Shown: positions 51,333 through 59,188 of the stretch, one piece after another
Layout: each line of letters opens with the position of its first letter
Numbering within the stretch: the first letter of the stretch is position 1
DNA from: Limosilactobacillus caviae
Lineage (GTDB): Bacteria; Bacillota; Bacilli; Lactobacillales; Lactobacillaceae
NCBI RefSeq assembly: GCF_014635905.1
Contig: NZ_BMDS01000004.1
Span: 124,001-188,000, forward strand
Direction of reading: 5' to 3'
DNA: 64,000 nucleotides
The notes under the pieces: generated by a model
What the model was told of the DNA's origin: nothing
The model's database searches: none
What the model saw: the letters and a program-made list of their open reading frames with translations, nothing else
Translations under genes and position numbers: made by a program

Positions 51333-51363
51333 ATCATACAAGTTAAACCATGGTTTAAGTCAA
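51333..51363 (-). promoter_or_regulatory. MerR-type promoter and operator of the acetyltransferase gene
   Basis: On the minus strand: TTGACT (51358-51363), a 19-bp spacer, TATGAT (51333-51338). The perfect 16-bp palindrome TTAAACCATGGTTTAA (51343-51358) lies in the spacer. A 19-bp spacer with a central palindrome is the hallmark of MerR-activated promoters. Confidence 0.82.
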
Positions 51364-51383
51364 CAGGAAAAGGAGAAAAATTT

Positions 51384-51878
51384 ATGCGTTACTCAATTGG
51401 CCAAGTTGCTGAAAAATTAAATTTACCGACTTCAACCCTTCGCTTTTACGATAAAAAGGGTCTGCTACCATTTGTTGACCGTGATGAAGCAGGACGACGA
51501 AGTTTCAAAGAAAATGATCTGAATTTTTTAGAAGTAATCGAATGTATGAAGAAATGTGGAATGTCGATCAGCGAAATCCGCCATTTTATTGATTTATGTA
51601 TGGCAGGCGATGTAACTTTAGATGCACGTTACGATTTGTTAGCTAAAGAAGAGGCAACAGTAATGAAGCAAATTGCTGAGTTGCAAGAACAATTAGACTT
51701 CCTTCACTATAAGATGTGGTATTTTAAAACTGCTCTTGAGGCGGGAACTGAGGAGATTCATATGGTTGATACTGATGAAGGTGAACGGGTAGCTCCTGAT
51801 ATTCAGGAACAATATCAAGAGGTCCTCGCAAAGTGTCATGATATTAAAGAGTTAATTGATTACCAAAATAATAATTGA
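51384..51878 (+). CDS. MerR-family transcriptional regulator
   Basis: The 164-aa protein has the N-terminal winged helix (YSIGQVAEKLNLPTSTLRFY, residues 3-22; then DKKGLLPF), the second wing with EVIECMKKCGMSISEIRHFI, and a long dimerisation helix. There is no cysteine pattern for metal binding in the C-terminus, so it is probably of the drug- or stress-responsive group. AAAAGGAG precedes the ATG. It is divergent from the acetyltransferase gene over a palindromic operator. Confidence 0.9.
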   Translation: MRYSIGQVAEKLNLPTSTLRFYDKKGLLPFVDRDEAGRRSFKENDLNFLEVIECMKKCGMSISEIRHFIDLCMAGDVTLDARYDLLAKEEATVMKQIAELQEQLDFLHYKMWYFKTALEAGTEEIHMVDTDEGERVAPDIQEQYQEVLAKCHDIKELIDYQNNN

Positions 51879-52091
51879 CTTTTAATAATTGTTAGGATGA
51901 AATAATGGTGCTTCAACAAATTTCTGGACTTTAGAAAACGGATCGAAAAGGAGAAATCTCCAGATGCTATTACCGAAGTATGTCGTAGTAAAGGGGCTTG
52001 ATTTGCTAGACGAAAGGCTTAGGCGATTTTAGCGAGGAGTTGAAAGGCGCTATTAATCAAATTAGACAGCAAAACTAAATTATTACATCGC

Positions 52092-52109
52092 ATATTTCCC
52101 AGGAAATAT
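52092..52109. repeat. Copy 1 of a recurring TTTCC-GGAAA palindrome
   Basis: ATATTTCC-CA-GGAAATAT, 8-bp arms. Related copies are at 59070 and 63961. Confidence 0.6.
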
Positions 52110-52120
52110 TAATCTCATAG

Positions 52121-52160
52121 GTCACTAGTTATGGTGAAATTCCAGGCTAGTGGCTTTTAT
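52121..52160 (+). terminator. Terminator-like hairpin before the ABC exporter
   Basis: GTCACTAG (52121-52128) pairs with CTAGTGGC (52147-52154), followed by TTTTA. Confidence 0.55.
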
Positions 52161-52173
52161 CGTTAAACCATCA

Positions 52174-52202
52174 TTGTACTTTTACCCCCCCCATTTTATA
52201 AT
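52174..52202 (+). promoter_or_regulatory. Promoter of the ABC exporter with a run of 8 C's in the spacer
   Basis: TTGTAC (52174-52179), spacer exactly 17 bp, TATAAT (52197-52202). The spacer contains CCCCCCCC (52185-52192). Gain or loss of a C would move the spacing off its optimum. Confidence 0.8.
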
Positions 52203-52206
52203 TAGG

Positions 52207-52223
52207 TTGTAAAACGGTTACAA
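52207..52223. promoter_or_regulatory. Inverted repeat at the ABC exporter transcription start, likely repressor operator
   Basis: TTGTAA-N5-TTACAA, perfect 6-bp arms, placed over the predicted start of transcription and before the ribosome binding site AGGGGTGAT. Confidence 0.65.
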
Positions 52224-52240
52224 AATTAGGGGTGATGAGA

Positions 52241-53122
52241 ATGTTACAGGTTAAAAACCTCAATATCTATTACGGGCGCCATAGAGTTATTAATAATGCA
52301 TCATTTAAAATTCAATCTGGTGAAATTATTGGCCTAATTGGACCTAATGGAGCTGGTAAGTCTACAATAATGAAAACAATTCTAGGATTAACTAAGTTTA
52401 CTGGAACGATTATTTTTAATGGACAAAAGATTACGCCGACTAAACATACAGCGCTTCAACATGTTGGTGCTTTAATTGAAAACCCAGCCTTATATCCTTT
52501 TTTGACGGGCCGTGAGAATTTATCACTTTATACTAATGACCAGACTGAGCTAGAAAAAATAGTTTCAATGCTTGAAATGGATCAATATATTGATCGACGA
52601 GCAGGCGATTATTCGATTGGAATGAAGCAAAAGTTAGGAATTGCATTAGCGCTTTTAAATCATCCCCAATTAGTTATCCTTGATGAGCCAATGAATGGGC
52701 TAGACATTGAAGCAACCATTTTAGTCCGCAAAATTATTCATCGTTATGCAACGGCGGGAACAGCTTTCCTTATTTCAAGTCATGTTTTGAGCGAACTTCA
52801 AAAGGTGATGACCTCAGTAATTATCCTTAACCATCATGAAATTATTATGGATGTTCCAATTGATCAATTTAAGAATACTCCCGTAAGCAAAGTTAAGTTA
52901 AAAGCTACGGACAATTCCGCTGCAAAAGTAATTTTGACTAATAGCGGGCTTGATGTTCATCAGAATGATAACTATTTAATTATTAATATTACTGACGTTG
53001 ATCAAGTACAAAATTTACTTTACCAGCATCAGATCATGTTACGCGAACTAACTCCGGTTCACCAAAATTTTGAACAAGTAGTTGTTAATGTTCTTAAAAA
53101 GAATCGGAGGGATACACAATGA
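52241..53122 (+). CDS. ABC exporter ATP-binding protein (antimicrobial-peptide/lantibiotic type)
   Basis: I choose ATG at 52241 (293 aa), because the GTG at 52232 lies in the ribosome binding site. Walker A GPNGAGKST is near residue 37, the signature YSIGMKQKLGIALALLN near 125-141, and Walker B LVILDEPMNGLD near 145. The C-terminal accessory part is typical of BcrA-like transporters for bacitracin or lantibiotic resistance. It overlaps the first permease by 4 nt. Two permeases follow, the second broken. Confidence 0.88.
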   Translation: MLQVKNLNIYYGRHRVINNASFKIQSGEIIGLIGPNGAGKSTIMKTILGLTKFTGTIIFNGQKITPTKHTALQHVGALIENPALYPFLTGRENLSLYTNDQTELEKIVSMLEMDQYIDRRAGDYSIGMKQKLGIALALLNHPQLVILDEPMNGLDIEATILVRKIIHRYATAGTAFLISSHVLSELQKVMTSVIILNHHEIIMDVPIDQFKNTPVSKVKLKATDNSAAKVILTNSGLDVHQNDNYLIINITDVDQVQNLLYQHQIMLRELTPVHQNFEQVVVNVLKKNRRDTQ

Positions 53123-53877
53123 AAACAAATCTTTCCCACGAATTCTATAAGATGATCCACCAGCGGTCTTCTTGGGTGGCGGTGATTGTCCTTTTCGGCT
53201 TAATGCTATATTCAGCAACGCCGACTGCTTATATTACTAAAAATCTCATTTCTCAAGGCTTTGGCACTGGTCAGTGGGTGATTATTATCATGATTACGTT
53301 AAGCGCTAACTTTATTGCAATGGAATTAAAGAATAATACAATGACCACGTTGCTATACAAGAGTCCCAATCGTTGGGGAGTTTTTGTCGCAAAATTAATT
53401 GTCCTAATCGTATATAGCATTATTCTTTTAATTGCCGGATTTATTTTTACTTTAATCATTAAAGCCGTATTGGTTAATAGTCATTTTGCCTGGCAATCGA
53501 TCTACCACCAGCATACCCTGTTCAATTCCCTATTGCTTAACCTATTAGGTGTTGGAATCTACTTGCTATTTATAATTAGCTTGTCAATGCTCTTAATTTC
53601 ATTATTTAAATCGAGTGCAGTTGTGATTGTAATTGGTTTATTTATTGGCTTTCTCGGTGCTAATATTTCAGGACTTATAATGCAGACATTTCCTGGCATT
53701 AAACCAATAATTGCTTGGAATCCGCTTAATATGATTAATATTATTACCCAATTATCGAATTCGAGCGTAATCCAAAGTTCTGCATTAACGAATAATGAAC
53801 TGATTATTGGCAACTTAATTTATGTAGTTGTTTTCCTCTTAATTGGGATCCTAGTCTTCAGAAAGATTAGATTATAG
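53119..53877 (+). CDS. ABC exporter permease, intact copy
   Basis: A 252-aa ABC-2-type permease with six membrane spans. After the first loop comes FIAMELKNNTMTTLLYKS (about residues 70-87), a conserved cytoplasmic segment of these permeases that pairs with the ATPase. GGAGGG lies in the end of the ATPase gene. The second permease begins 16 nt later and has the same layout (PG-KPIIAWNPLNM here, P-AIIRWNPFNM there). Confidence 0.85.
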   Translation: MKTNLSHEFYKMIHQRSSWVAVIVLFGLMLYSATPTAYITKNLISQGFGTGQWVIIIMITLSANFIAMELKNNTMTTLLYKSPNRWGVFVAKLIVLIVYSIILLIAGFIFTLIIKAVLVNSHFAWQSIYHQHTLFNSLLLNLLGVGIYLLFIISLSMLLISLFKSSAVVIVIGLFIGFLGANISGLIMQTFPGIKPIIAWNPLNMINIITQLSNSSVIQSSALTNNELIIGNLIYVVVFLLIGILVFRKIRL

Positions 53878-53893
53878 GAAAGGAGGGAGACGA

Positions 53894-54664
53894 ATGAGTA
53901 CTGAGCTATATCGAGAATTATATAAACTTAATCATCGGAAATTACCCTGGTTAATGGTTATTGTCATGGTTATCGTGATGATTATTATTGGGCTGGCAAT
54001 GGGACGGACCTATAGTAATTTGTTAGTGATGACCTGCTATGATTCGAGTACTATTATCATGCTATTATTAGTGATTGTTGGTTCGACAATCTTTTCTTTA
54101 TAGTTTCAAAACGGAACGATTATTCCTTTAATATATCGATCACATAGTCGGTCAGTGGTCTTTTTTGCTAAGTTCATTACCTTATTCTTATATAATTTGT
54201 TTTTACACGGGATTGCAATTTTGGTGACGGTTCTTCTTAATATTTTTCCAATTATTAATAATCCGGTCTCATGGACTGCTACCTATCAATATCATCAGCC
54301 ATTAGTTATTAATATGATTGCTAATACTGGTGTGGATTTAATTACTTCCACCTTAATCATTAGTTCAATTTGTTTAACTTCCTGTATAATTAACTCTAAT
54401 ACCGTGGTGATTGCAACTAATGCTTTAATTATTTTTATGGGTAGTGGTTTATCGGCTAATTTATTGTTAGCTCATGTGGGACCTAGTGCGATTATTCGAT
54501 GGAATCCATTTAATATGTTGAATTTAACTACCCAGTATTATAATTATGCGACTTATCATCAATCATCATTACTTTCTAATCAACAGCTGTTGTGGGGAAC
54601 TATCATCTATACTATTTTATTTACGCTATTCGGTTATTGGATTTTTCAGCATAAAAAACTATAA
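53894..54664 (+). pseudogene. Second ABC exporter permease broken by an in-frame TAG
   Basis: Two frames (53894-54103 and 54155-54664) are in the same phase, and the codons between them continue the protein, so one TAG at 54101-54103 is the only lesion. It falls in STIFSL-stop-FQNGTIIPLIYRS. The intact paralog reads FIAMELKNNTMTTLLYKS at this place, so a Glu codon (GAG to TAG) is the likely original. Full length would be 256 aa, six spans. AAAGGAGG precedes the ATG. Without it the exporter would be a homodimer or inactive. Confidence 0.85.
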
Positions 54665-54831
54665 ACAAGATCAATCTAGAATCCAAGAAACGTTATCGCA
54701 AAATGAATACGAGCCTACATATAATTTGTAATCAGGGGCGAAAACTAAAAATAGAGCCTTACAGGACGGAAAATAATGTTAACTGATGATAAAAATTATA
54801 GTTTTAACAAAGCGGTAAGGAGAACACGCCA

Positions 54832-55122
54832 ATGAAACTAAGGACACTTCACGATACCATTAAGAAGAAATACGAAAATGGTGATTATAACCACCAAAAT
54901 AATTTAGGAGAAAACCTAAAATCAAATAAGGAAAAGCAGTATGAGCAGATGCTCGCCAGCACAATGAGTGTTACTTCGCTATTTTTAATTCTTCTTTGTA
55001 CAGAAATTCCGAACCGTTACGATTGGCTGGAGGATATTTTGATCTTTTTGACGATTGCCAATGGAATTGCTTGTATTTTTTCTGCATCAAAGTTAATTCA
55101 ACTGAAGAAGTCACCAAAATAG
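54832..55122 (+). CDS. Small two-span membrane protein, paralog of the gene at 46258
   Basis: A 96-aa protein, about 75% identical by eye to the one at 46258-46554: LHDTIKKKYENGDY, then KSNKEKQYEQMLASTMSV, then two membrane spans and a short basic tail. The differences are mostly conservative, and a small indel lies near residue 22, which suggests a real, selected gene. AAGGAGAAC precedes the ATG. Function unknown. The GyrI-like gene follows after 77 nt. Confidence 0.72.
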   Translation: MKLRTLHDTIKKKYENGDYNHQNNLGENLKSNKEKQYEQMLASTMSVTSLFLILLCTEIPNRYDWLEDILIFLTIANGIACIFSASKLIQLKKSPK

Positions 55123-55199
55123 TATCGGATCAGATTAATCTTAAAATGATTTTCAAAGCCTGCAATCACTTATTAATCAGCAAAAAGGAGAAATCAAAT

Positions 55200-55838
55200 A
55201 TGGCTTATGATTTTAAGAAAGAAGAGAAAAAATTCTATCGACCGAGCAAGAAACCTACTCTAATTGATGTTCCAACTATGACTTATTTAACGGTTCATGG
55301 TAGTGGTGACCCTAATCAAGCAGGTGGGGAATACCAACATGCACTCGAATTACTTTATAGTCTCGCCTATACTATTAAGATGAGTAAAATGGGTGAATAT
55401 CAACCAGGTGGTTACTTTGATTTTGTGGTTCCGCCACTTGAAGGTTTTTGGTGGCAGCCGGGAGTTAAGGGCGTTGATTATCAGCATAAAGAGGCTTTTC
55501 ACTTCATTTCAGCGATTCGGATGCCAAGCTTTGTAACTTCAGAAGTTTTTCAGTGGGCTGTTAAGGAAGCAACTGCTAAGAAAAAGTTGGATTTTACACC
55601 AGTCAAATTAACTTCAATCGAAGAGGGACAGTGTGCACAAGTTATGCATGTTGGTCCGTATGATAATGAGCCAGTAACTGTTGCTAAACTTTATGATTTT
55701 ATTAAACAAGCAAGGTATCAACTAAATTACACGGATCAGCGTCATCATCATGAAATTTACCTATCCGATCCTCGTCGAACTAAGCCAGAAAATTTGAAAA
55801 CGATTATTCGGATTCCAATTAAACAGAGTAGTAAATAA
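55200..55838 (+). CDS. GyrI-like small-molecule-binding protein
   Basis: The 212-aa protein belongs to the stand-alone GyrI-like (SOUL/BmrR ligand-binding) family: IDVPTMTYLTVHGSGDPN near residue 23 and VMHVGPYDNEP near 151 are the two half-repeats. I choose ATG at 55200 after AAAAAGGAG; the frame extends upstream but covers the paralog gene. Such proteins bind cationic drugs or dyes, and some hydrolyse cyclopropanoids. The C-terminus has the HHHEIYLSDPRR stretch usual in this subfamily. A terminator follows. Confidence 0.85.
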   Translation: MAYDFKKEEKKFYRPSKKPTLIDVPTMTYLTVHGSGDPNQAGGEYQHALELLYSLAYTIKMSKMGEYQPGGYFDFVVPPLEGFWWQPGVKGVDYQHKEAFHFISAIRMPSFVTSEVFQWAVKEATAKKKLDFTPVKLTSIEEGQCAQVMHVGPYDNEPVTVAKLYDFIKQARYQLNYTDQRHHHEIYLSDPRRTKPENLKTIIRIPIKQSSK

Positions 55839-55863
55839 GTACGATCAATCATTGGTAAAGTAA

Positions 55864-55908
55864 AAAACGTCTTTTTAGCTCCAAAGCAGAGGGAAAAGAC
55901 GTTTTATT
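55864..55908. terminator. Bidirectional terminator after the GyrI-like gene
   Basis: AAAACGTCTTTT (55864-55875) pairs perfectly with AAAAGACGTTTT (55894-55905); the facing gene on the minus strand ends at 55918. Confidence 0.88.
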
Positions 55909-55917
55909 CGTTTATCC

Positions 55918-56786
55918 TTATTTTAAAAATTTTTCAACTTCTTGCTCAGTTAAATGATATTTTTCACTGACTTTTTGTTTAATCACTACAGGCTCTATAT
56001 TCAGTTCTTGAAGGGTGCTAATCAAAGTCTTAATTCCATCCGATTTTGCTGCTCTTTGTCCTTCTTTAAGCCCTTCTCTAATTCCTTCTTCTTAGCATCC
56101 ATCAAATTGATTTCGTACTTCATAAAGCCATTTCTCCTTTCTGGATCGTCTTTAATCTGCTTAATCTCATTTTGGATTTGCGCAATAAATCTACTATTAT
56201 TGTTACTCTTATTACGCATTAAAGCAAGGAAGCTTTTGATTGCTTGGTCATCTTTATCGAATTCGTTGGCAAGAGCGTTGAGGACAACGACTGTTCGTTT
56301 ATCATTAAACTTTAAATGCTGGTCCTTAGTACAAGTTAGTTCAAATTCATAACGTGCCCATCCTCGACCAAAATAATCAAAATTACAGAACATAATAATA
56401 TATGTGGGATACTGATTAAGAATTGAGTAGTCTTCTCCTGGATGTAGCAATCCATGGTCAACTTGTTCCTGATAATAACGCAATCGTGCCGGTAAATTTT
56501 TTTGATCGTTGACCTGCATTTCAATGACGACGATATTATTTTGGCTATCACGGACATAGACATCAAAGCGAACCCGATGAGAGTTGACAGAATTGACATC
56601 TTTTTGAGTCTCTAATTGGACAATTTCCTTAGCCTTGAGATTTGGCAATGCGCGATTAATTAGTTCAAGACAAATTTTCTTATTTTGCATTACCAATCCA
56701 AACATAGGATCACTGGTAATAGTCATTTTCTGCCAACAGTCATAGATTAGTGCAATTTGCTGCTCACGACTTAAATTTTTATTCAT
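55918..56786 (-). pseudogene. Rpn-family recombination-promoting nuclease, frameshifted
   Basis: PD-(D/E)xK nuclease/transposase-like protein (PDDEXK_2, Rpn family). The open frame gives 254 aa; catalytic residues are in RFDVYVRD and VVIEMQV (about residues 72-91). Near residue 230 the frame is lost: after LMDAK the normal tail (EEGIREGLKEGQRAAKSDGI, then a run to VEKFLK and TAA at 55918) continues in the next phase. One missing A in the purine run at about 56090 explains it. The protein loses about 60 C-terminal residues and gains an unrelated lysine-rich end. The catalytic core could still fold. Confidence 0.8.
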
Positions 56787-56908
56787 TTTTTCGTGTCCTC
56801 CTTGATTGTTTTTGCAACCTCTATAATATATATACGTAAAGAATCAGATTTTACATTTTTTAATAAGCAATAGTAACGTAATGGTCCGTGTTTTTTGGAG
56901 GGACGAGC

Positions 56909-58234
56909 ATGAAAGAATATAATGAAATTTTAATTGGTTCTGGTCCAGCAGCATATAAAATGTCAAACTTATTAGCAAAAACGAATCACAATGTATTAGT
57001 CATTGAGGGCTTTGAATTTGGCGGAACCTGCCCGAATTATGGTTGTGAGCCCAAAATCTTTCTTGAAGGCGCAGCACGAACGGTTCTTCAATCACAGCAA
57101 CTAATGGGACGTGGCATTAGTCAGCCAGCAAAATTAGATTGGCAGGCACTTATGAAAACGAAACTTAGCCGATTCAATCCATGGCCAGATGAAACGCGCT
57201 CAATTATTGAGAAAAGTCATGATGTTGAGGAAGGCTATGCTCACTTCATCGGTGACAAAACGGTGAGCGTTAATGGTCGTCAGTACCAGGCTGACCATAT
57301 TATTATTGCAACAGGACAAACACCCAACATTTTAGATATTCCGGGAAAAGAGTATTTACACACAAATTATGATTTACTATCCTTGAAAACCCTGCCATCG
57401 CGAGTTGCTGTTATCGGTGCGGGGTTCGTTGGCCTTGAATTAGCAACCCTAGTGGCGGCTGCCGGTGCGGATGTAACGATGATTATTCACTCTGATCGTG
57501 TATTGCGAGAATTTACTCAAGCAGAAGATGAAATGCTTGTTGAGGCAATGAAGGAGCGGGGAATTAAGTTTATTTTTAATGCAAACACGCAAAAAGTTAG
57601 TCAATTAAAAGGTGAGTTGATCATAGCAACCGACCAGGGAGAAGTTAGAACTGATTACATACTTAATGCAACCGGGCGCCATCCTAATATTGAGAAATTG
57701 GCATTAGATAATACAAATATTAAATATGATCATCATGGCATCAAAGTAGATGACCATATGATGACTTCAGTTGATGGGGTATATGCGATTGGTGATGTAG
57801 TCAGCCGCCAAGAGCCTAAGTTAACACCGGTTGCTGAGTTTGAAGGACAGTATCTCTTTGATTATTTAACAGGTGAGACTACCCAGCCAATTACGTACCC
57901 GTTGATTGGTCAAGCTGCCTTTACTTTTCCTGAGGTTGCACGTGTTGGTGTTAATGCAGATAGTGTTGCAGATGACTCTCAGTACCAAATTAAGCGAATT
58001 CCCCTTAAATATGGAAGTTTATACGCAGGACAAAATGACCAAGTTAGCACCTTAACACTGGTCTTTAAGGGAAGACAATTGGTAGGAGCTAGTGAAATAG
58101 GTGATTACGCTGCAGACGATATCAATAACTTTATTCCAATTATTGGTTTACAGATTGATGGTAATGAGTATCGGCAGAAGATAATGGCAATTTATCCAAC
58201 TTTAGGCGACAAAATAGCAGGACTGTTGCCATAA
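56909..58234 (+). CDS. FAD/NAD(P)-dependent disulfide oxidoreductase (glutathione reductase-like)
   Basis: I choose ATG at 56909 (441 aa) after TTGGAGGG. FAD site GSGPAAY near residue 9; redox-disulfide motif GGTCPNYGC near 38; NAD(P) site IGAGFVGLELATLVAAAG near 169; second FAD site GVYAIGDV near 289. The C-terminal dimer domain is present, but the His-Glu dyad of glutathione reductases (HPTxxE) reads YPTLGD here, so the substrate or mechanism may differ. The nitroreductase gene 84 nt downstream has its own promoter. Confidence 0.85.
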   Translation: MKEYNEILIGSGPAAYKMSNLLAKTNHNVLVIEGFEFGGTCPNYGCEPKIFLEGAARTVLQSQQLMGRGISQPAKLDWQALMKTKLSRFNPWPDETRSIIEKSHDVEEGYAHFIGDKTVSVNGRQYQADHIIIATGQTPNILDIPGKEYLHTNYDLLSLKTLPSRVAVIGAGFVGLELATLVAAAGADVTMIIHSDRVLREFTQAEDEMLVEAMKERGIKFIFNANTQKVSQLKGELIIATDQGEVRTDYILNATGRHPNIEKLALDNTNIKYDHHGIKVDDHMMTSVDGVYAIGDVVSRQEPKLTPVAEFEGQYLFDYLTGETTQPITYPLIGQAAFTFPEVARVGVNADSVADDSQYQIKRIPLKYGSLYAGQNDQVSTLTLVFKGRQLVGASEIGDYAADDINNFIPIIGLQIDGNEYRQKIMAIYPTLGDKIAGLLP

Positions 58235-58274
58235 GTTTTGAAACGGTAGATGTTAAAAATTATTTCCTGAATTA

Positions 58275-58283
58275 TGCTAAACT
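58275..58283 (+). promoter_or_regulatory. Extended -10 promoter of the nitroreductase gene
   Basis: TGCTAAACT at 58275-58283, 35 nt before the ATG; no good -35. Confidence 0.5.
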
Positions 58284-58317
58284 TTAGTAAGAGCTTTAAT
58301 TAGGAGGTAATCAAACT

Positions 58318-58971
58318 ATGGAATTACAAGAAGCGATTAATCAACGCCACTCGGTTCGTGAATTTCAGGACAAGCCGGTTGAACATGAAATTATTACTAA
58401 AATTGTTCAATTAGCACAGCGAGCACCATCATGGGTTAATTCACAGCCATGGCAGGTCTACTGTGCAATGGGTGATTCTCTTCAGCAAATTAAAAATGCT
58501 TATCATGAACAAGATAAAGCGGGGAATCATGGACAGCCAGATCTATCGGTGATGGGGCGTGAAGAATGGGCTCCCCAAGCGCAAGTAAATATGAAACAAT
58601 GGCGCCATGAGATTGTTCACCACTTTGCTAGTTTTGATGAAGCTCATGAAAAAATGACCAATGCCAGCGATACCTTATATCATTCACCGGTTATCCTTTA
58701 TATCACAATTCCTAAGGCATCCCCTGATTGGTCGGTCTTTGATGCGGGATTGTTCGCGGAAAATCTTATGCTAGCAGCTACCGATAATGGATTAAGCACT
58801 ATTCCAACATATAATAGTGTCCGCTTTCCCGCGATCCTTCATCAAATATTGCAGGTTCCAGAAGATGAACGTTTTATTGTTGGTATCTCACTAGGTTACC
58901 CAACTGCCGATTCAATCAATACCTATCAATCAAAGCGCCGGCCGGTAAATGAAGTTCTCCATTTCAATTAA
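58318..58971 (+). CDS. Nitroreductase-family FMN oxidoreductase
   Basis: A 217-aa protein with the family N-terminus INQRHSVREFQDKPV (residues 7-21) whose Arg-His-Ser-Arg binds FMN phosphate, PSWVNSQPWQVY near 38 and GISLGYP near 193. Probably reduces nitroaromatics, quinones or similar with NAD(P)H; the natural substrate is not known. TAGGAGGT precedes the ATG. Followed by a strong terminator. Confidence 0.9.
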   Translation: MELQEAINQRHSVREFQDKPVEHEIITKIVQLAQRAPSWVNSQPWQVYCAMGDSLQQIKNAYHEQDKAGNHGQPDLSVMGREEWAPQAQVNMKQWRHEIVHHFASFDEAHEKMTNASDTLYHSPVILYITIPKASPDWSVFDAGLFAENLMLAATDNGLSTIPTYNSVRFPAILHQILQVPEDERFIVGISLGYPTADSINTYQSKRRPVNEVLHFN

Positions 58972-58975
58972 TAAT

Positions 58976-59025
58976 AAAAAGGATTAATCAGTGATTTATA
59001 GCTATTCACTGGTTAATCCTTTTTA
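58976..59025 (+). terminator. Terminator after the nitroreductase gene
   Basis: AAAAAGGATTAATCAGTGA (58976-58994) pairs, with one wobble, with TCACTGGTTAATCCTTTTT (59006-59024). Confidence 0.9.
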
Positions 59026-59069
59026 GTTATCGAAATACAAAATTCATAAGAGAAAATAGCGATATTTGT

Positions 59070-59083
59070 ATTTCCCGGGAAAT
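59070..59083. repeat. Copy 2 of a recurring TTTCC-GGAAA palindrome
   Basis: ATTTCCCGGGAAAT, a perfect 14-bp palindrome in the region upstream of the XRE gene. Confidence 0.6.
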
Positions 59084-59188
59084 TAATTTGCTGACGGCTA
59101 ATTGACGGGTTATTGTCGCCTAAATGACGTGGCAAGAAAAAATATGAAAGGGTATTATCGAGAGTAAAATTAGAAGGGAGGAATTAAA

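Larger units (their letters stand above)
51879..52173. other. Intergenic region with a degenerate coding remnant
   Basis: Nearly 300 bases without an intact gene. Around 51940-52078 coding-like pieces in different phases (KSPDAITEVCRSKG, then LLDERL, then FSEELKGAINQIRQQN ending at TAA near 52078) suggest a frameshifted small gene. A palindrome lies at 52092-52109 and a terminator at 52121-52160. Confidence 0.4.

Noticed and set aside
41473-54664. Programmed stop-codon readthrough or recoding as an explanation of the three in-frame stops
   Set aside because: Both TGA and TAG are involved, in unrelated genes, with no shared context or hairpin after the stops. Independent mutation is simpler.
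55954-56352. A 132-aa membrane-like protein on the plus strand
   Set aside because: It is antisense to the Rpn gene and its shifted tail, with no ribosome binding site.
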